Under the pieces are notes generated by a model. That model saw nothing but the letters and a program-made list of their open reading frames with translations. It was not told where the DNA came from and ran no database searches. Position numbers and translations under genes: made by a program. Shown here in pieces: positions 17,759 to 26,844 of a stretch of 64,000 nucleotides of DNA. Source of the DNA: an uncultured Acidimicrobiales bacterium. Lineage in GTDB: Bacteria > Actinomycetota > Acidimicrobiia > Acidimicrobiales > SZUA-35. Where the stretch lies: NCBI GenBank assembly GCA_937976305.1, contig CALJSB010000025.1, forward strand, positions 62,001-126,000, written 5' to 3'. Positions within the stretch are counted from its first letter, which is position 1, and each line of letters starts with the position of its first letter.

Positions 17759-19453
17759 GTGTCTGGCGAATCTCCGTACGAGTCCATCGATTTCATCCGT
17801 GAGTGGGTGCGTGACGACAACGAAGCAGCGACCTACGACGGCCGGGTGCAGACCCGTTTTCCGCCCGAGCCGAATGGCTACCTGCACATTGGCCATGCAA
17901 AGTCGATCTTTCTGAACTTCCGCCTCGCCGAAGAGAACGACGGCGTGTGTCTGCTTCGTTTCGACGACACGAACCCCGAAACCGAGGACACCTCCTACGT
18001 CGAAGCGATCCAAGAGGATTTGGCATGGCTCGGCGTCGAGTCGTCAGGACCGCCCCGTTACGCCAGCGACTACTTCGAACAGCTCTACACATGGGCTGAG
18101 TCGCTGATCGAGCGAGGTCTCGCCTACGTCGACGATCAAGACGCCGAGACGATTTCGACCCAGCGCGGTGGTTTCGGCCAGCCCGGAGTCGAGAGCCCTC
18201 ATCGCGATCGATCGCCAGAAGAGAACCTCGGCCTGTTTCGTCAGATGCGCGATGGGGCGTTCGATGACGGGTCAAAGGCGTTACGGGCCAAGATCGACAT
18301 GCAAGCCGACAACATGTGGCTGCGCGATCCGGTGATGTACCGCATTCGGCGTGTCCCCCACCACCGCACAGAAGATCAGTGGGTCCTCTACCCCACCTAC
18401 GACTGGGCCCATGGCCAGAGCGACGCCATCGAGGGTGTCACCCATTCGATCTGCACCCTCGAATTCGCCGATCACCGTCCGCTCTACGACTGGTTCCTCG
18501 ATCATCTCGATTTGCCCTCAGATCAGCCCCGCCAGGCTGAGTTCGCTCGTCTCAACCTCACCCACACTGTCTTGTCGAAACGGATGCTTCGCTCGCTGGT
18601 CGAGTCAGGGCACGTCGATAGCTGGGACGATCCCCGCATGCCAACCATTCGTGGCCTGAGGCGACGGGGCTACCCGCCTTCGGCGATTGAGGCGTTCGTC
18701 GAGCGAATTGGTGTGGCGAAGACCAACAGCACGGTGGAGATTGAGCTGCTCGAGTCGTTTGTTCGCACCGAACTCAATCAAACCGCGCTGCGACGTATGG
18801 CCGTCGTGAAACCACTCAAGCTCACGATCACGAACTGGCCCCAAGACACCGTCGTGATGCTCGACGCCATCAACAATCCGGAGGACCCCGAGGCAGGAAC
18901 TCGCCAAGTTGCCTTCAGCGGTGAGCTCTGGATCGAACAAGACGACTTCCGCCTCGAACCTCCTCCAAAGTACTACCGACTCACGCCTGGTCGAGAGGTC
19001 CGTTTGCGGTCGGCCTTCTTCGTCACCGCCACAGACGCGGTGCTGGACGACGACGGGAATGTCATCGAGGTCCTGGCTACGTACGACCCCGAAACCCAGG
19101 GCGGGTCCGCCCCCGATGGACGCAAGGTGAAGTCCACGCTGCACTGGGTCTCGGCCCCGCATGCCGTTGATGCCACCGTTCACCTCTATGAGCGCTTGTT
19201 TGAAGCTGAACATCCTGGCGCAGCGGGAGACGATGGCGAGGCCCGAGACCCTCGTGACGATCTTCATCCGGCGTCCCGCGAAACCCACCAAGCCAAAGTC
19301 GAGGCGGCCTTGGCCGACGTTGCGGTCGGTGAGGTCGTGCAGTTCGAGCGGCTCGGCTACTTCGCCGCTGACCTCGACGACTCGCGAGTCTTCCACCGCA
19401 CGGTGGGTCTTCGCGACGAGTGGGCGAACATCCAGAAGCGCAAGAAGAGCTAG
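17759..19453 (+). CDS. glnS: Glutaminyl-tRNA synthetase
   Basis: 564 residues, close to the bacterial GlnRS norm (about 555). Class I motifs are present: PPEPNGYLHIGHAKS (about 35-49, HIGH motif) and VLSKR (about 277, KMSKS variant), followed by the two beta-barrels of the GlnRS anticodon-binding region. FDDTNPE (about 68) is typical of GlnRS/GluRS. It charges tRNA-Gln directly. Most classical Actinobacteria lack GlnRS and use the GatCAB transamidation route, so its presence is informative. The GTG at 17759 is 37 bases from the divergent PaaG-like gene. Confidence 0.96.
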   Translation: MSGESPYESIDFIREWVRDDNEAATYDGRVQTRFPPEPNGYLHIGHAKSIFLNFRLAEENDGVCLLRFDDTNPETEDTSYVEAIQEDLAWLGVESSGPPRYASDYFEQLYTWAESLIERGLAYVDDQDAETISTQRGGFGQPGVESPHRDRSPEENLGLFRQMRDGAFDDGSKALRAKIDMQADNMWLRDPVMYRIRRVPHHRTEDQWVLYPTYDWAHGQSDAIEGVTHSICTLEFADHRPLYDWFLDHLDLPSDQPRQAEFARLNLTHTVLSKRMLRSLVESGHVDSWDDPRMPTIRGLRRRGYPPSAIEAFVERIGVAKTNSTVEIELLESFVRTELNQTALRRMAVVKPLKLTITNWPQDTVVMLDAINNPEDPEAGTRQVAFSGELWIEQDDFRLEPPPKYYRLTPGREVRLRSAFFVTATDAVLDDDGNVIEVLATYDPETQGGSAPDGRKVKSTLHWVSAPHAVDATVHLYERLFEAEHPGAAGDDGEARDPRDDLHPASRETHQAKVEAALADVAVGEVVQFERLGYFAADLDDSRVFHRTVGLRDEWANIQKRKKS

Positions 19454-19462
19454 CCTTTATCC

Positions 19463-19867
19463 ATGGGTCTCTGGCATCGGTGGCGAGAATGGCGAGCTGA
19501 TCGCGCCGACCGTCGGCCGATACCCAACGACAACCCACGGGTTCGAGCGGCACGAGATGTCGCTGGTATCACCGGGATGGGAACCTCAGCCCTGTGGGAC
19601 AAACTCGACCAGGGCGGCGACGACTACATGAAGTCGTTCGAGCCCAAAGTGCCACCGAGCTTGCACGTGTCACACAACGACCAAACCCGGCACAACAAGC
19701 CAGTGCCGCTGGTCGAACGCGTCATCGAAGAGTTTGGCGCACCCAAGACAACAGACGAGGTGCCAGACGACGCTCGCACGATCACGTCGGCGGATTCGTC
19801 GCCGCCGAAAGAGCCGGACGATCAATCTTGTCACTCGTTGTCCGAGGAAACGCCGCCTCGGCTCTGA
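19463..19867 (+). CDS. Small hypothetical protein
   Basis: 134 residues, not recognised. The N-terminus is rich in Arg and Trp (WHRWREWRADRADRR), the rest is hydrophilic and the C-terminal 40 residues look disordered (Ser, Pro, Asp, Glu). There is no signal peptide, membrane helix or phosphopantetheine-type Ser motif, so it is not a carrier protein. Codon use resembles its neighbours, supporting real coding. It starts 9 bases after glnS and its last 86 bases overlap the end of the convergent adenylation gene. Confidence 0.55.
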   Translation: MGLWHRWREWRADRADRRPIPNDNPRVRAARDVAGITGMGTSALWDKLDQGGDDYMKSFEPKVPPSLHVSHNDQTRHNKPVPLVERVIEEFGAPKTTDEVPDDARTITSADSSPPKEPDDQSCHSLSEETPPRL

Positions 19868-21287
19868 GCGTCACCGGCACGGCATAGCTCGGCAGCCGTG
19901 CGGCCATGTGGCTCCGAAGGTCGCCTTCGCCAATCGAGGCTTCGGTATCGAGCACATACGCGGCGTGAACGGTCGTGACTCCATCAGCGTCGGTCACGGC
20001 GAAGGCGGCAGCCTCGGCGACCGCCGGGTGAGCACCGAGCGCAGCTTCGACCTCGTCGAGTTCGATGCGGAAGCCGCGGGCCTTGACCATCCGATCTGAT
20101 CGGCCGAGGAAGTCGTAGAGACCGTCGGGGCGCTGTCTCACCAAGTCGCCGGTACGAAACACCCCGGGCCGCACCAGGCTGGTGGCGTTGAGTTCTGGCC
20201 GCTGCCAGTACCCGAGCATCACCGATGGTGCTTCGATGACGAGGCCGCCGTCGCTGTCGATGGTTGCGGTCGTGTTTGCCGACACAGACCCGATCGGGAT
20301 GGGGGTGTCATCGGTCGGTGGCTCGTCCATGAGATGGCACACGCAGGCGGGAGCTTCGGCTGGCCCGTACACGTTTGCGAACTGGGCGTGTGGAAGTGCC
20401 TCCATCAACGAACGCAGGTGGCGAGGCGTGAAGGACTCACCACCAAAGAGCACCCAGCGAAGTCTCTGTAGATCGCGCTGATCAAGCCCACCGTTGAGAC
20501 TGAGCTGAGCAAGGGCAAACGGCACGGTGAACAGCACGGTGACTCGCTGTTCTTCAAGCAGCTTCGAGAAGCTGGCGGGGAACTTCGTGACCGGTTCGGG
20601 CACCAGCACAACCGTGGCGCCGGCGAGACCGGTCGAGAAGATGTCGAAGATCGAAATATCGAAGTGGAGCGGTCCGTGGCTGGCCACCCGATCGGTTGGT
20701 GCGAGCGTGCAGTAGTCGACGCCCCACTGGCCGAAGCCGAGGCTCGTTCGATGCGAGTGCATCATGCCCTTGGGCACACCGGTCGATCCTGATGTGTACA
20801 TGAGGTACGCAAGGTCATCTGGGTCGACGACGCGATCGGGGTCGTCGACGGACCGAGTTCCGACCTGATCCCAGGTGATGTGAGCTGACGGACCAATCAC
20901 GGCTCGCAGTCCCGCACCATGCGGCGTCTCATTGAGTCGCTCGACCAGGCGATCCTCGCTCACGACGATGTCGATGTTGCAGTCGGCGAGTATCGACTCG
21001 AGTCGGTCCGCCGGACTGAGCGGATCGATCGGCACGAAGGCGCACCCCGCGGCCATGATCCCGTAAGCAGCAACGACGGTCTCGACCGACTTGTGCAAAA
21101 AGATGCCGACCCGGTCGCCGGGCTCGGAACCGAGTTCGATCAGGGTGTTTGCGAGTTGGTTCGTGGCCGTTCGGAGCTGGGCGTAGGTGAGCTGGCGCTC
21201 ACCCATGACGACAGCGACGTGATCTGGGGAGCCTTTGGCTCCTCGGTACACCGCATCGTGAACCAGCTGAGGCTGCAGAGCTACCAC
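19782..21287 (-). CDS. Stand-alone amino-acid adenylation enzyme (NRPS A-domain type)
   Basis: About 501 residues from GTG 21287, placed 10 bases after the upstream dioxygenase stop; a TTG at 21344 would overlap that gene. A-domain cores are clear: YTSGSTGVPKG (A3), FDISIFDIFS (A4), NVYGPAEAP (A5), FRTGDLVRQRPDG (A7), GRSDRMVKARGFRIELDEVE (A8) and SDKIDRPAL, which holds the A10 lysine. No carrier or condensation domain is attached, and the protein stops just after A10. It should form an aminoacyl-AMP and load a separate carrier protein or other acceptor. By eye the A4-A5 pocket resembles prolyl-carrier ligases of pyrrole pathways (PltF/RedM type) more than typical NRPS proline domains; this is tentative. 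Confidence 0.85.
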   Translation of the reverse strand: MVALQPQLVHDAVYRGAKGSPDHVAVVMGERQLTYAQLRTATNQLANTLIELGSEPGDRVGIFLHKSVETVVAAYGIMAAGCAFVPIDPLSPADRLESILADCNIDIVVSEDRLVERLNETPHGAGLRAVIGPSAHITWDQVGTRSVDDPDRVVDPDDLAYLMYTSGSTGVPKGMMHSHRTSLGFGQWGVDYCTLAPTDRVASHGPLHFDISIFDIFSTGLAGATVVLVPEPVTKFPASFSKLLEEQRVTVLFTVPFALAQLSLNGGLDQRDLQRLRWVLFGGESFTPRHLRSLMEALPHAQFANVYGPAEAPACVCHLMDEPPTDDTPIPIGSVSANTTATIDSDGGLVIEAPSVMLGYWQRPELNATSLVRPGVFRTGDLVRQRPDGLYDFLGRSDRMVKARGFRIELDEVEAALGAHPAVAEAAAFAVTDADGVTTVHAAYVLDTEASIGEGDLRSHMAARLPSYAVPVTLRAEAAFPRTTSDKIDRPALSAATNPPT

Positions 21288-21297
21288 GGGCGACGGC

Positions 21298-22173
21298 TCA
21301 GATGCCGAGGAAGAACGATCGACGTTCGCGCGCTGCCTCGACAAGATCGTTGTCGCCCGTCCGCTGCGCTGCGGCGATCAGCCACTCATAGGTATCGGCG
21401 CAATCGGCAACGTGGTTGTAGTGCACCTTGCTCAGCATGGCGAGCGTGTCGTTGAGGGTGTCGCGATCCATCAACGTGGCGATGCCGGCAAGGGCCTCGT
21501 CGAAGTTGTCAGGCAGTGGCATGCGATCGACGAAGTCAGGCTCGACGTTTTCTGCGTAGCAGGTCGGGTCGGCAAACAGATCGGCAAAATCGACACCGGC
21601 GGTGAAGTCGCAGGTGAGATAGACCCTCGGTTCACCGTCATAGCTTGCCGCCGAGTGGGCGACGGTGCCGTCGATGAACCACACCTCACCTTTGCGCATT
21701 CGATAGAGCTGATCACCTTCGGAGTGCAGCGATGCTGGTCCGAGCTTGAGGGCGATGTGCACGCGTGTGAACTCATCTTCGGGCAGATCGAGGTAGTCGC
21801 GATGCGGGATCAGCATCCCGTCCTCGCAGAGGAAGATGCGAGCCCACTTGAGGTGTTCGGTCGAGAACGTCGTGTCGAGCAGTTCACGAAAGTAGGGAAG
21901 TTCGTCGAGGTGGGGCGTCGGCACCGGTGGGCCCGGATGTCCCCCGAAGACCTGATCTGTCGGGTCGCCGCTGTGGTTCATCAGCACACAGTTCTGCCAC
22001 CCGGGATTTCCTCGTGCGTAGTCGGAATAGCCGCGGTTGAACGGAAGCTGGAGGGCGGTCGCCAATTCGGCCTGCAGGCGCGCTTCGTCTAGCTCGACTC
22101 GGCCAATGACCCGAGAGTGCAGGCCATGCACCGTGGGATGAACTGATGAGTGCTCGCTTGTGGACTCCGCCAT
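21298..22173 (-). CDS. L-proline hydroxylase-like Fe(II)/2-oxoglutarate dioxygenase
   Basis: 291 residues, Asp/Asn beta-hydroxylase-type cupin. It resembles rhizobial L-proline cis-4-hydroxylase (about 280 residues) along its length: WARIFLCEDGMLIPHRDYLDL, TRVHIALKLG and GEVWFIDGTVAHSA. The iron ligands are His124 and Asp126 (HRD) and His173 (AHS), and Arg183 is placed to bind 2-oxoglutarate; the spacing matches His106/Asp108/His154/Arg164 of that enzyme. The C-terminal helical part (HYNHVADCADTYEWL) also matches. The ATG at 22173 has a purine-rich GAAAGAGAG ribosome site. It should hydroxylate a free or activated amino acid, proline being the best guess, and is co-transcribed with the downstream adenylation enzyme. 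Confidence 0.85.
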   Translation of the reverse strand: MAESTSEHSSVHPTVHGLHSRVIGRVELDEARLQAELATALQLPFNRGYSDYARGNPGWQNCVLMNHSGDPTDQVFGGHPGPPVPTPHLDELPYFRELLDTTFSTEHLKWARIFLCEDGMLIPHRDYLDLPEDEFTRVHIALKLGPASLHSEGDQLYRMRKGEVWFIDGTVAHSAASYDGEPRVYLTCDFTAGVDFADLFADPTCYAENVEPDFVDRMPLPDNFDEALAGIATLMDRDTLNDTLAMLSKVHYNHVADCADTYEWLIAAAQRTGDNDLVEAARERRSFFLGI

Positions 22174-22271
22174 GATCTCTCTTTCGTGCAACCGGCCGCG
22201 ATCGGATGCAAGTGTTGTCGGCGCGACCGAGCGTTTGCCTGAGTGATCTCTCCGGGCCATAACGTAGGACG

Positions 22272-23543
22272 ATGACGACTGTCGAAGCCCAATCAGCAGT
22301 GCCGAACCCGATACCCAGAGCCTTTTGGACTCGCAGCCAAGACGACATCGAGGCTGATCTCGCTGTTCTGCGCTCGGGCCCGCCTGCATTCGTGGCGGAA
22401 GAGCCGTCAGAGGTTCCCGATCTGATTCCCACGGGCCCCGGCGGCTGGGTCGTCACTCGCCATGCCGACGTTCTGGAAGCTTCGAAGAACCCGAGCGTGT
22501 TCTCGTCGGCTTCGGGCATCACGATGCTCGATTCGCCAGCTGAGTTCAACGAGTTTTTCTCTTCGATGATTTCCATGGACGATCCGAGACACGCTCGTTT
22601 GCGCAAGCTGGTCTCGGCCGGATTCACACCCCGCAAGCTCAAGCAACTCGAAGAAGGAGTGCATGCGCAGGCCTCGATGGTGATCGACGACGTCATTGAT
22701 CAAGGAGAGTGCGACTTCGTTGTCGACGTTGCGGCTCGCCTTCCCTTGAAGATCGTGTGCGACCTGATGGGTATCCCAGACTCGCAGATCGACTTCGTCT
22801 TCGATCAAACAAACGTGATTCTTGGCGCCGGCGACCCCGAGTATGTGGCTGACGTCGACGACGTCTTGACGGCAATCCTCACCGCCGGCGGAGCACTGGC
22901 CGAGTTGATGACCGAGGTGGCCAAGGCCAAGGACGACGCGTCGACTGGTGCCTCTGAAGATGATGACCTCACGACGATCCTCGTCAACGCGGAGGTTGAC
23001 GGCGAGAAGCTCAGCTACGGCGACATCGCCTCGTTCTTCATCCTGTTGGTGGTTGCCGGCAACGAAACAACCCGCAACGCCATCTCATGGGGCCTGCACT
23101 ACCTGTCGGAAAACCCCGAGCAGAAGGCCATCTGGCAGGCTGACCCAGAAGGTGTCGGTCCAACGGCGGTTGAAGAGATCGTTCGCCTCGCCAGCCCGGT
23201 GACGTACATGCGCCGGACCGTACTCGAGGACTACAGCCTTGGCGGTGCCGACATGAAGGCCGGCGACAAGATGGGAATGTTCTACCTCGCCGCCAATCGA
23301 GACGAAGACGTCTTCACCAATCCCTACACCTTCGATGTTCGCCGGGACCCCAACCCGCATTGCGGTTTTGGTGGCCCCGGGCCCCACTTCTGCCTCGGAG
23401 CCCACTTGGCCCGACGGGAGATCATGGTGATGTTCCACCAACTGTTCGAACGCATGCCCAACATTCGGTCAACGAGCGAACCCGACCCGCTTGCGTCGAG
23501 CTTCATTCACGGAGTGAAGCACCTCACGGCTCGCTGGGACTGA
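22272..23543 (+). CDS. Cytochrome P450, CYP125/CYP142-like
   Basis: 423 residues. The heme motif FGGPGPHFCLGAHLAR has the thiolate ligand Cys374; the I-helix is AGNETTR (about 262-268) and the K-helix is EEIVR (about 300). DPNPHCGFGG and the C-terminal HGVKHL match the actinobacterial sterol-side-chain P450s CYP125/CYP142. Those oxidise the terminal carbon of cholesterol-type side chains, so a sterol, terpenoid or alkyl substrate is likely. The gene diverges from the dioxygenase/adenylation pair with a 98-base gap; whether they share a pathway is unknown. The last 20 bases overlap the convergent Pro-rich gene. Confidence 0.92.
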   Translation: MTTVEAQSAVPNPIPRAFWTRSQDDIEADLAVLRSGPPAFVAEEPSEVPDLIPTGPGGWVVTRHADVLEASKNPSVFSSASGITMLDSPAEFNEFFSSMISMDDPRHARLRKLVSAGFTPRKLKQLEEGVHAQASMVIDDVIDQGECDFVVDVAARLPLKIVCDLMGIPDSQIDFVFDQTNVILGAGDPEYVADVDDVLTAILTAGGALAELMTEVAKAKDDASTGASEDDDLTTILVNAEVDGEKLSYGDIASFFILLVVAGNETTRNAISWGLHYLSENPEQKAIWQADPEGVGPTAVEEIVRLASPVTYMRRTVLEDYSLGGADMKAGDKMGMFYLAANRDEDVFTNPYTFDVRRDPNPHCGFGGPGPHFCLGAHLARREIMVMFHQLFERMPNIRSTSEPDPLASSFIHGVKHLTARWD

Positions 23544-24264
23544 GCTCCAGACCGTCAGGAATCTGTAGAGGCGGATTGAGCACGTCCGGATTCAAGGTTC
23601 CGGGGTTCGGCAGAACGAGGTCAGGCGGTAGCTCCAGTCTCGGGAGCGGGGCGGGCTCCTCGGGCTCCGGCGCTGGTTCAGGTTGAGCTTCCGGCGCCGG
23701 TTCAGGCTGAGATTCTGGCGCTGGTTCCGGTTCGGGCTCCGGTTGCGGCGCTGGTGCGGGCTCCTCAGGCTCCGGGCTTGGCTCCGGGCCTGGTTCGGGT
23801 GCTGGACCTGGCTCGGGTAGAGGCGCTGAGGGCTGAGACGTCGGGGGCTCGGGTGCCGGTGTCCGAGGCGCCGGCGTGTCTGGGCGAGGGGCTGGGGCTG
23901 GGGCTGGAGGTTGTGTCGTACTGGGTGACGGCGCAGCGCGCTCGGTGGTCTCGCTCTCGATTTCGTCACTGGCTGTTTCGTCGCTGGCTGTTTCGTCAGG
24001 CTGCGGGGCCCGGTTCGTTGCCTCGGCTGCGGCTTCCATCTGAGCCAGCTTGAGCGCGTCATTGGCAGCATCTTCTTCAGCCACCATCAGCTCGTCTGCG
24101 GCGCTGCCTGACGCCGCTGCCTCTGCCGGCGTGATCGAGTTGCCCATCGACGAGAACGACGCTGCTGCGGCGATCACAATGGCAGCCACAACGACGCCAC
24201 AGGCTGCGGCGTACCGTGACTTCGTGGCAGTTGGGACAGGCTCGGTGGTGGAGTCGTTGATCAT
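23524..24264 (-). CDS. Membrane-anchored Pro/Glu-rich repeat protein
   Basis: 246 residues. One hydrophobic helix at about 18-38 follows a short cytoplasmic tail. Then come an Ala/Glu-rich, probably helical segment (about 45-85), a Thr/Glu stretch with repeated DETAS, and about 90 residues of Pro-Glu-Pro-Ala type repeats (about 112-215), ending in a Pro/Leu-rich tail. It probably spans the cell wall as an extended stalk exposed outside. No catalytic domain is visible. The ATG at 24264 diverges from the DUF2797 gene across 101 bases; the 3' end overlaps the P450 gene by 20 bases. Confidence 0.65.
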   Translation of the reverse strand: MINDSTTEPVPTATKSRYAAACGVVVAAIVIAAAASFSSMGNSITPAEAAASGSAADELMVAEEDAANDALKLAQMEAAAEATNRAPQPDETASDETASDEIESETTERAAPSPSTTQPPAPAPAPRPDTPAPRTPAPEPPTSQPSAPLPEPGPAPEPGPEPSPEPEEPAPAPQPEPEPEPAPESQPEPAPEAQPEPAPEPEEPAPLPRLELPPDLVLPNPGTLNPDVLNPPLQIPDGLELSPSEP

Positions 24265-24365
24265 GCTCTCAACCTAAAATGTGCTGCTCAGTCGCTCCGT
24301 TGCGGCGCTGACACTGCACACGTGACATTCATCACCCGCCCACGCGCCACGCGCTGGCTCCTACA

Positions 24366-25277
24366 GTGCAGCGGGTGGACGACTCGCTCACCCTTCTGGG
24401 CATTTCGTGGGCGGATGACGCACCAACGCTGGCCCTGCGTAGGGGCCCACACGACCCGTCTGTCGAGCTGCTCATCGGTCAGGAGCTGGCAATCGAGGTC
24501 GATCCCACAGCACGCCGCTGGTGCCTCGGTGCGAGCGGGACCAGCCACACAACAGAGCCCTGCGACGTGCCGCCGGAAGAGGGGCGCAAGACGTGCACCA
24601 GCTGCTCGGTCAAGAACGCACGCTTCGCCGGAGCACTGCATCATGCGCACCAGCAAGAGACATCTGACCCCGACCTCGTCAAACATCTCGACCAGCCAAA
24701 CCGCCTGTACTTGGCGGCGTTCCGAGACGGATCAATCAAGGTGGGCACATCAACCGAACGCCGGGCCACTACTCGACTTCTCGAACAAGGCGCCTGGCTG
24801 GCTCGCTTCGTCGCCACGACGACCAATGGCATTGTCGTGCGGGTTGTTGAAGACCGGGTCACTGATCAGCTGGCACTCCCCCAGTCCGTCGCCATCAGCC
24901 GGAAGATCGACGGCCTCACCTCGCCTCGTGACGATGCATGGTTGGCCTCTCGTCTCGACGAATACGCCGCAGACGTCCGTCGTCTGATCGGCGACGAGGC
25001 ACCAGCCGCACATGTGACTGCCACCGACGATGCTTGGACCAACCCCGCAGCGGCCGACCCACTCTGGCAGCGGGTCCACTCTTATCCCGCCGCACTCCTC
25101 ACTGGCAGGCACGCCATGCAGGTGGTCGGAGCCGTCGGACGTGCCGTTGCCTTCCGGCGCAAGCTGGGGGGCGATGTCTTTGTTGCCGATCTTCAACCGC
25201 TGCTCGGACTCGGTCTCCGACAGATCTCTGGCGAGGTGGAGCCCGACGAAGTGACCGTGCAAGACCGTCTGTTCTGA
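24366..25277 (+). CDS. DUF2797 family protein
   Basis: 303 residues, GTG start at 24366 (a second in-frame GTG is at 24375). The middle reads LYLAAFRDGSIKVGTSTERRATTRLLEQGAW (about 117-148), the recognisable core of DUF2797, which resembles a GIY-YIG-like nuclease fold. A cysteine cluster before it (C72, then CTSC near 79-82) could bind zinc. Function is unknown. It stands alone on the plus strand, 38 bases before the DsbA operon start. Confidence 0.75.
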   Translation: MQRVDDSLTLLGISWADDAPTLALRRGPHDPSVELLIGQELAIEVDPTARRWCLGASGTSHTTEPCDVPPEEGRKTCTSCSVKNARFAGALHHAHQQETSDPDLVKHLDQPNRLYLAAFRDGSIKVGTSTERRATTRLLEQGAWLARFVATTTNGIVVRVVEDRVTDQLALPQSVAISRKIDGLTSPRDDAWLASRLDEYAADVRRLIGDEAPAAHVTATDDAWTNPAAADPLWQRVHSYPAALLTGRHAMQVVGAVGRAVAFRRKLGGDVFVADLQPLLGLGLRQISGEVEPDEVTVQDRLF

Positions 25278-25315
25278 AGTTGTAGCGGAACGCACTCGTG
25301 CGAGAAGCTCTCGGA

Positions 25316-26059
25316 ATGGCACCGTCACCAGATACGTCGACCGTCGACTTCCACTTCGATGTGCTCTGCCCCTACGCCTACCAAACGGCGAAGTGGATCA
25401 GGAACGTTCGAGCCCAGAACGGCATCACCATCAACTGGAAGTTCTTCAGCCTCGAGGAGGTCAATCGAATCGAGGGCAAGAAGCACCCTTGGGAGCGTGA
25501 GTGGTCCTACGGCTGGTCGATGATGCGGATTGGTGCGCTGCTGCGCCGTACGAGCATGGACGATCTCGATCGTTGGTATGAGCGGGCTGGTCGGGCCTTG
25601 CACGAAGATGGGCTCAAACCCCACGAACCAGATGTCGCTCGGCACTTGCTCGAGGAACTCGGGCTCGATCCGGCGCTGGTTGATCAAGCGATCGAGGACC
25701 AATCGACCCATGACGAAGTGCGCGATGAGCATCAGCGGGTGATCGACGCCGGCGGATTCGGTGTCCCCACCCTGTTCTTTGGCGACCACTGCCTCTTTGG
25801 CCCCGTACTCATCGAACCCCCAGACGGCGAGGCGGCCCTGCGCATGTGGGATGCGACCACCGCCTGGGTTGAGTTCCCGCACCTCTATGAGATCCAGAAG
25901 CCAAAGCTGAAGAGCGATGAGCGACAAATCGCCGAGACCTTCAAGCCCTATCTCGAAGCTCGAGACTGGATCAGCATCAACCGAGGAACCGAAGTCGGAT
26001 TCACCAAAGACGGCTTCGAGGCCGTCGGACCCGCAGCAGAACGAGGTAACAGGACATGA
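25316..26059 (+). CDS. DsbA-family thioredoxin-fold protein (FrnE/HCCA-isomerase-like)
   Basis: 247 residues. The active site is CPYA at 18-21: only the first Cys of a CxxC remains, as in 2-hydroxychromene-2-carboxylate isomerases and kappa-class glutathione transferases, rather than classical disulfide oxidases. The cis-Pro loop is GFGVPT (about 144-149). It has no signal peptide and is cytoplasmic. The ATG at 25316 follows a GAGAAG ribosome site; a GTG 18 bases upstream is less likely. It overlaps the next gene by ATGA. Next to a mycothiol-type MDMPI protein, a thiol-dependent isomerase or detoxification role is a reasonable guess. Confidence 0.85.
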   Translation: MAPSPDTSTVDFHFDVLCPYAYQTAKWIRNVRAQNGITINWKFFSLEEVNRIEGKKHPWEREWSYGWSMMRIGALLRRTSMDDLDRWYERAGRALHEDGLKPHEPDVARHLLEELGLDPALVDQAIEDQSTHDEVRDEHQRVIDAGGFGVPTLFFGDHCLFGPVLIEPPDGEAALRMWDATTAWVEFPHLYEIQKPKLKSDERQIAETFKPYLEARDWISINRGTEVGFTKDGFEAVGPAAERGNRT

Positions 26060-26844
26060 CCAACAACAACCAAGCAGTCACCAACCTCGGACTCTGCTTC
26101 GATTCGCTCGAGCCGCTGCTGGCCTCACTCGACGACGAGCAATGGGCTGTGCAGTCGCTGTGTCCCGACTGGACCATCGGCGGCATTGTTGCCCACCTCG
26201 CTGCAGTCGAAAGCATGCTTGCCGGCGAGGCCGCTTCGGCCTTCGCCGAAGCACTCCCGTTCGAGAAGGTCGGCGCCTTCATGACCGAGGTGGCCGACCT
26301 TGACCGCGCTCAGATGCTCGAGCGCTACAGCGGGCTCATCGAAGGTCGCAAGGCAGATCTGGCCGGTATGACCGACGCTGACATGGACGAACCTTCGATG
26401 ACACCCGTTGGTCCCGGTACCTACGGACGCTTCATGGCGGTCAGGGTGTTCGACTTCTGGGTCCACGAACAAGACATGCGAGTGCCGCTTGGCTTGCCAG
26501 GACACGAGTCGGGGCCTGCCGCCGAGATGTCCATTGACGAGATCGAAATGTCGCTCGGCTACATCGTTGGCAAGAAGGTTGGGCTCGAGGATGGGCGCGG
26601 CCTCACGATCGATCTCACTGGCCCGGTGACCCGAACGATGCACGTGAAGGTCGACGGTCGTGCGGCCCAAGTGCCAGAGCTCGACAACGCTGATGCCGTG
26701 CTCACGGCCGACTCCACCACCTTTGCTCTCCTGGCATGTGGGCGCATCGACCCGCAAGGCCCGATCGACGAGGGCTGCATCAGTTGGTCCGGTGATGCCG
26801 AACTTGGCGAGCGAGCGGCCCGCAATCTGCGCTTCACAATGTGA
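26056..26844 (+). CDS. MDMPI-family (mycothiol-dependent maleylpyruvate isomerase-like) protein
   Basis: 262 residues. The N-terminal DinB-like four-helix bundle has candidate metal ligands His47 (VAHLAA) and Asp133/His137 in VFDFWVH, equivalent to the His, Glu, His triad of MDMPI with the Glu replaced by Asp. A C-terminal SCP2-like domain (about 165-262) follows. Family members use or bind mycothiol, the main thiol of Actinobacteria; many have unknown substrates. Overlaps on both sides (ATGA with the DsbA-like gene, GTGA with the LLM gene) indicate translational coupling. Confidence 0.82.
   Translation: MTNNNQAVTNLGLCFDSLEPLLASLDDEQWAVQSLCPDWTIGGIVAHLAAVESMLAGEAASAFAEALPFEKVGAFMTEVADLDRAQMLERYSGLIEGRKADLAGMTDADMDEPSMTPVGPGTYGRFMAVRVFDFWVHEQDMRVPLGLPGHESGPAAEMSIDEIEMSLGYIVGKKVGLEDGRGLTIDLTGPVTRTMHVKVDGRAAQVPELDNADAVLTADSTTFALLACGRIDPQGPIDEGCISWSGDAELGERAARNLRFTM

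Noticed and set aside
23590-23900. Tandem DNA repeat or CRISPR-like array
   Set aside because: The repetition follows codons for Pro, Glu and Ala within one reading frame and has no constant spacer length; it is coding low complexity.
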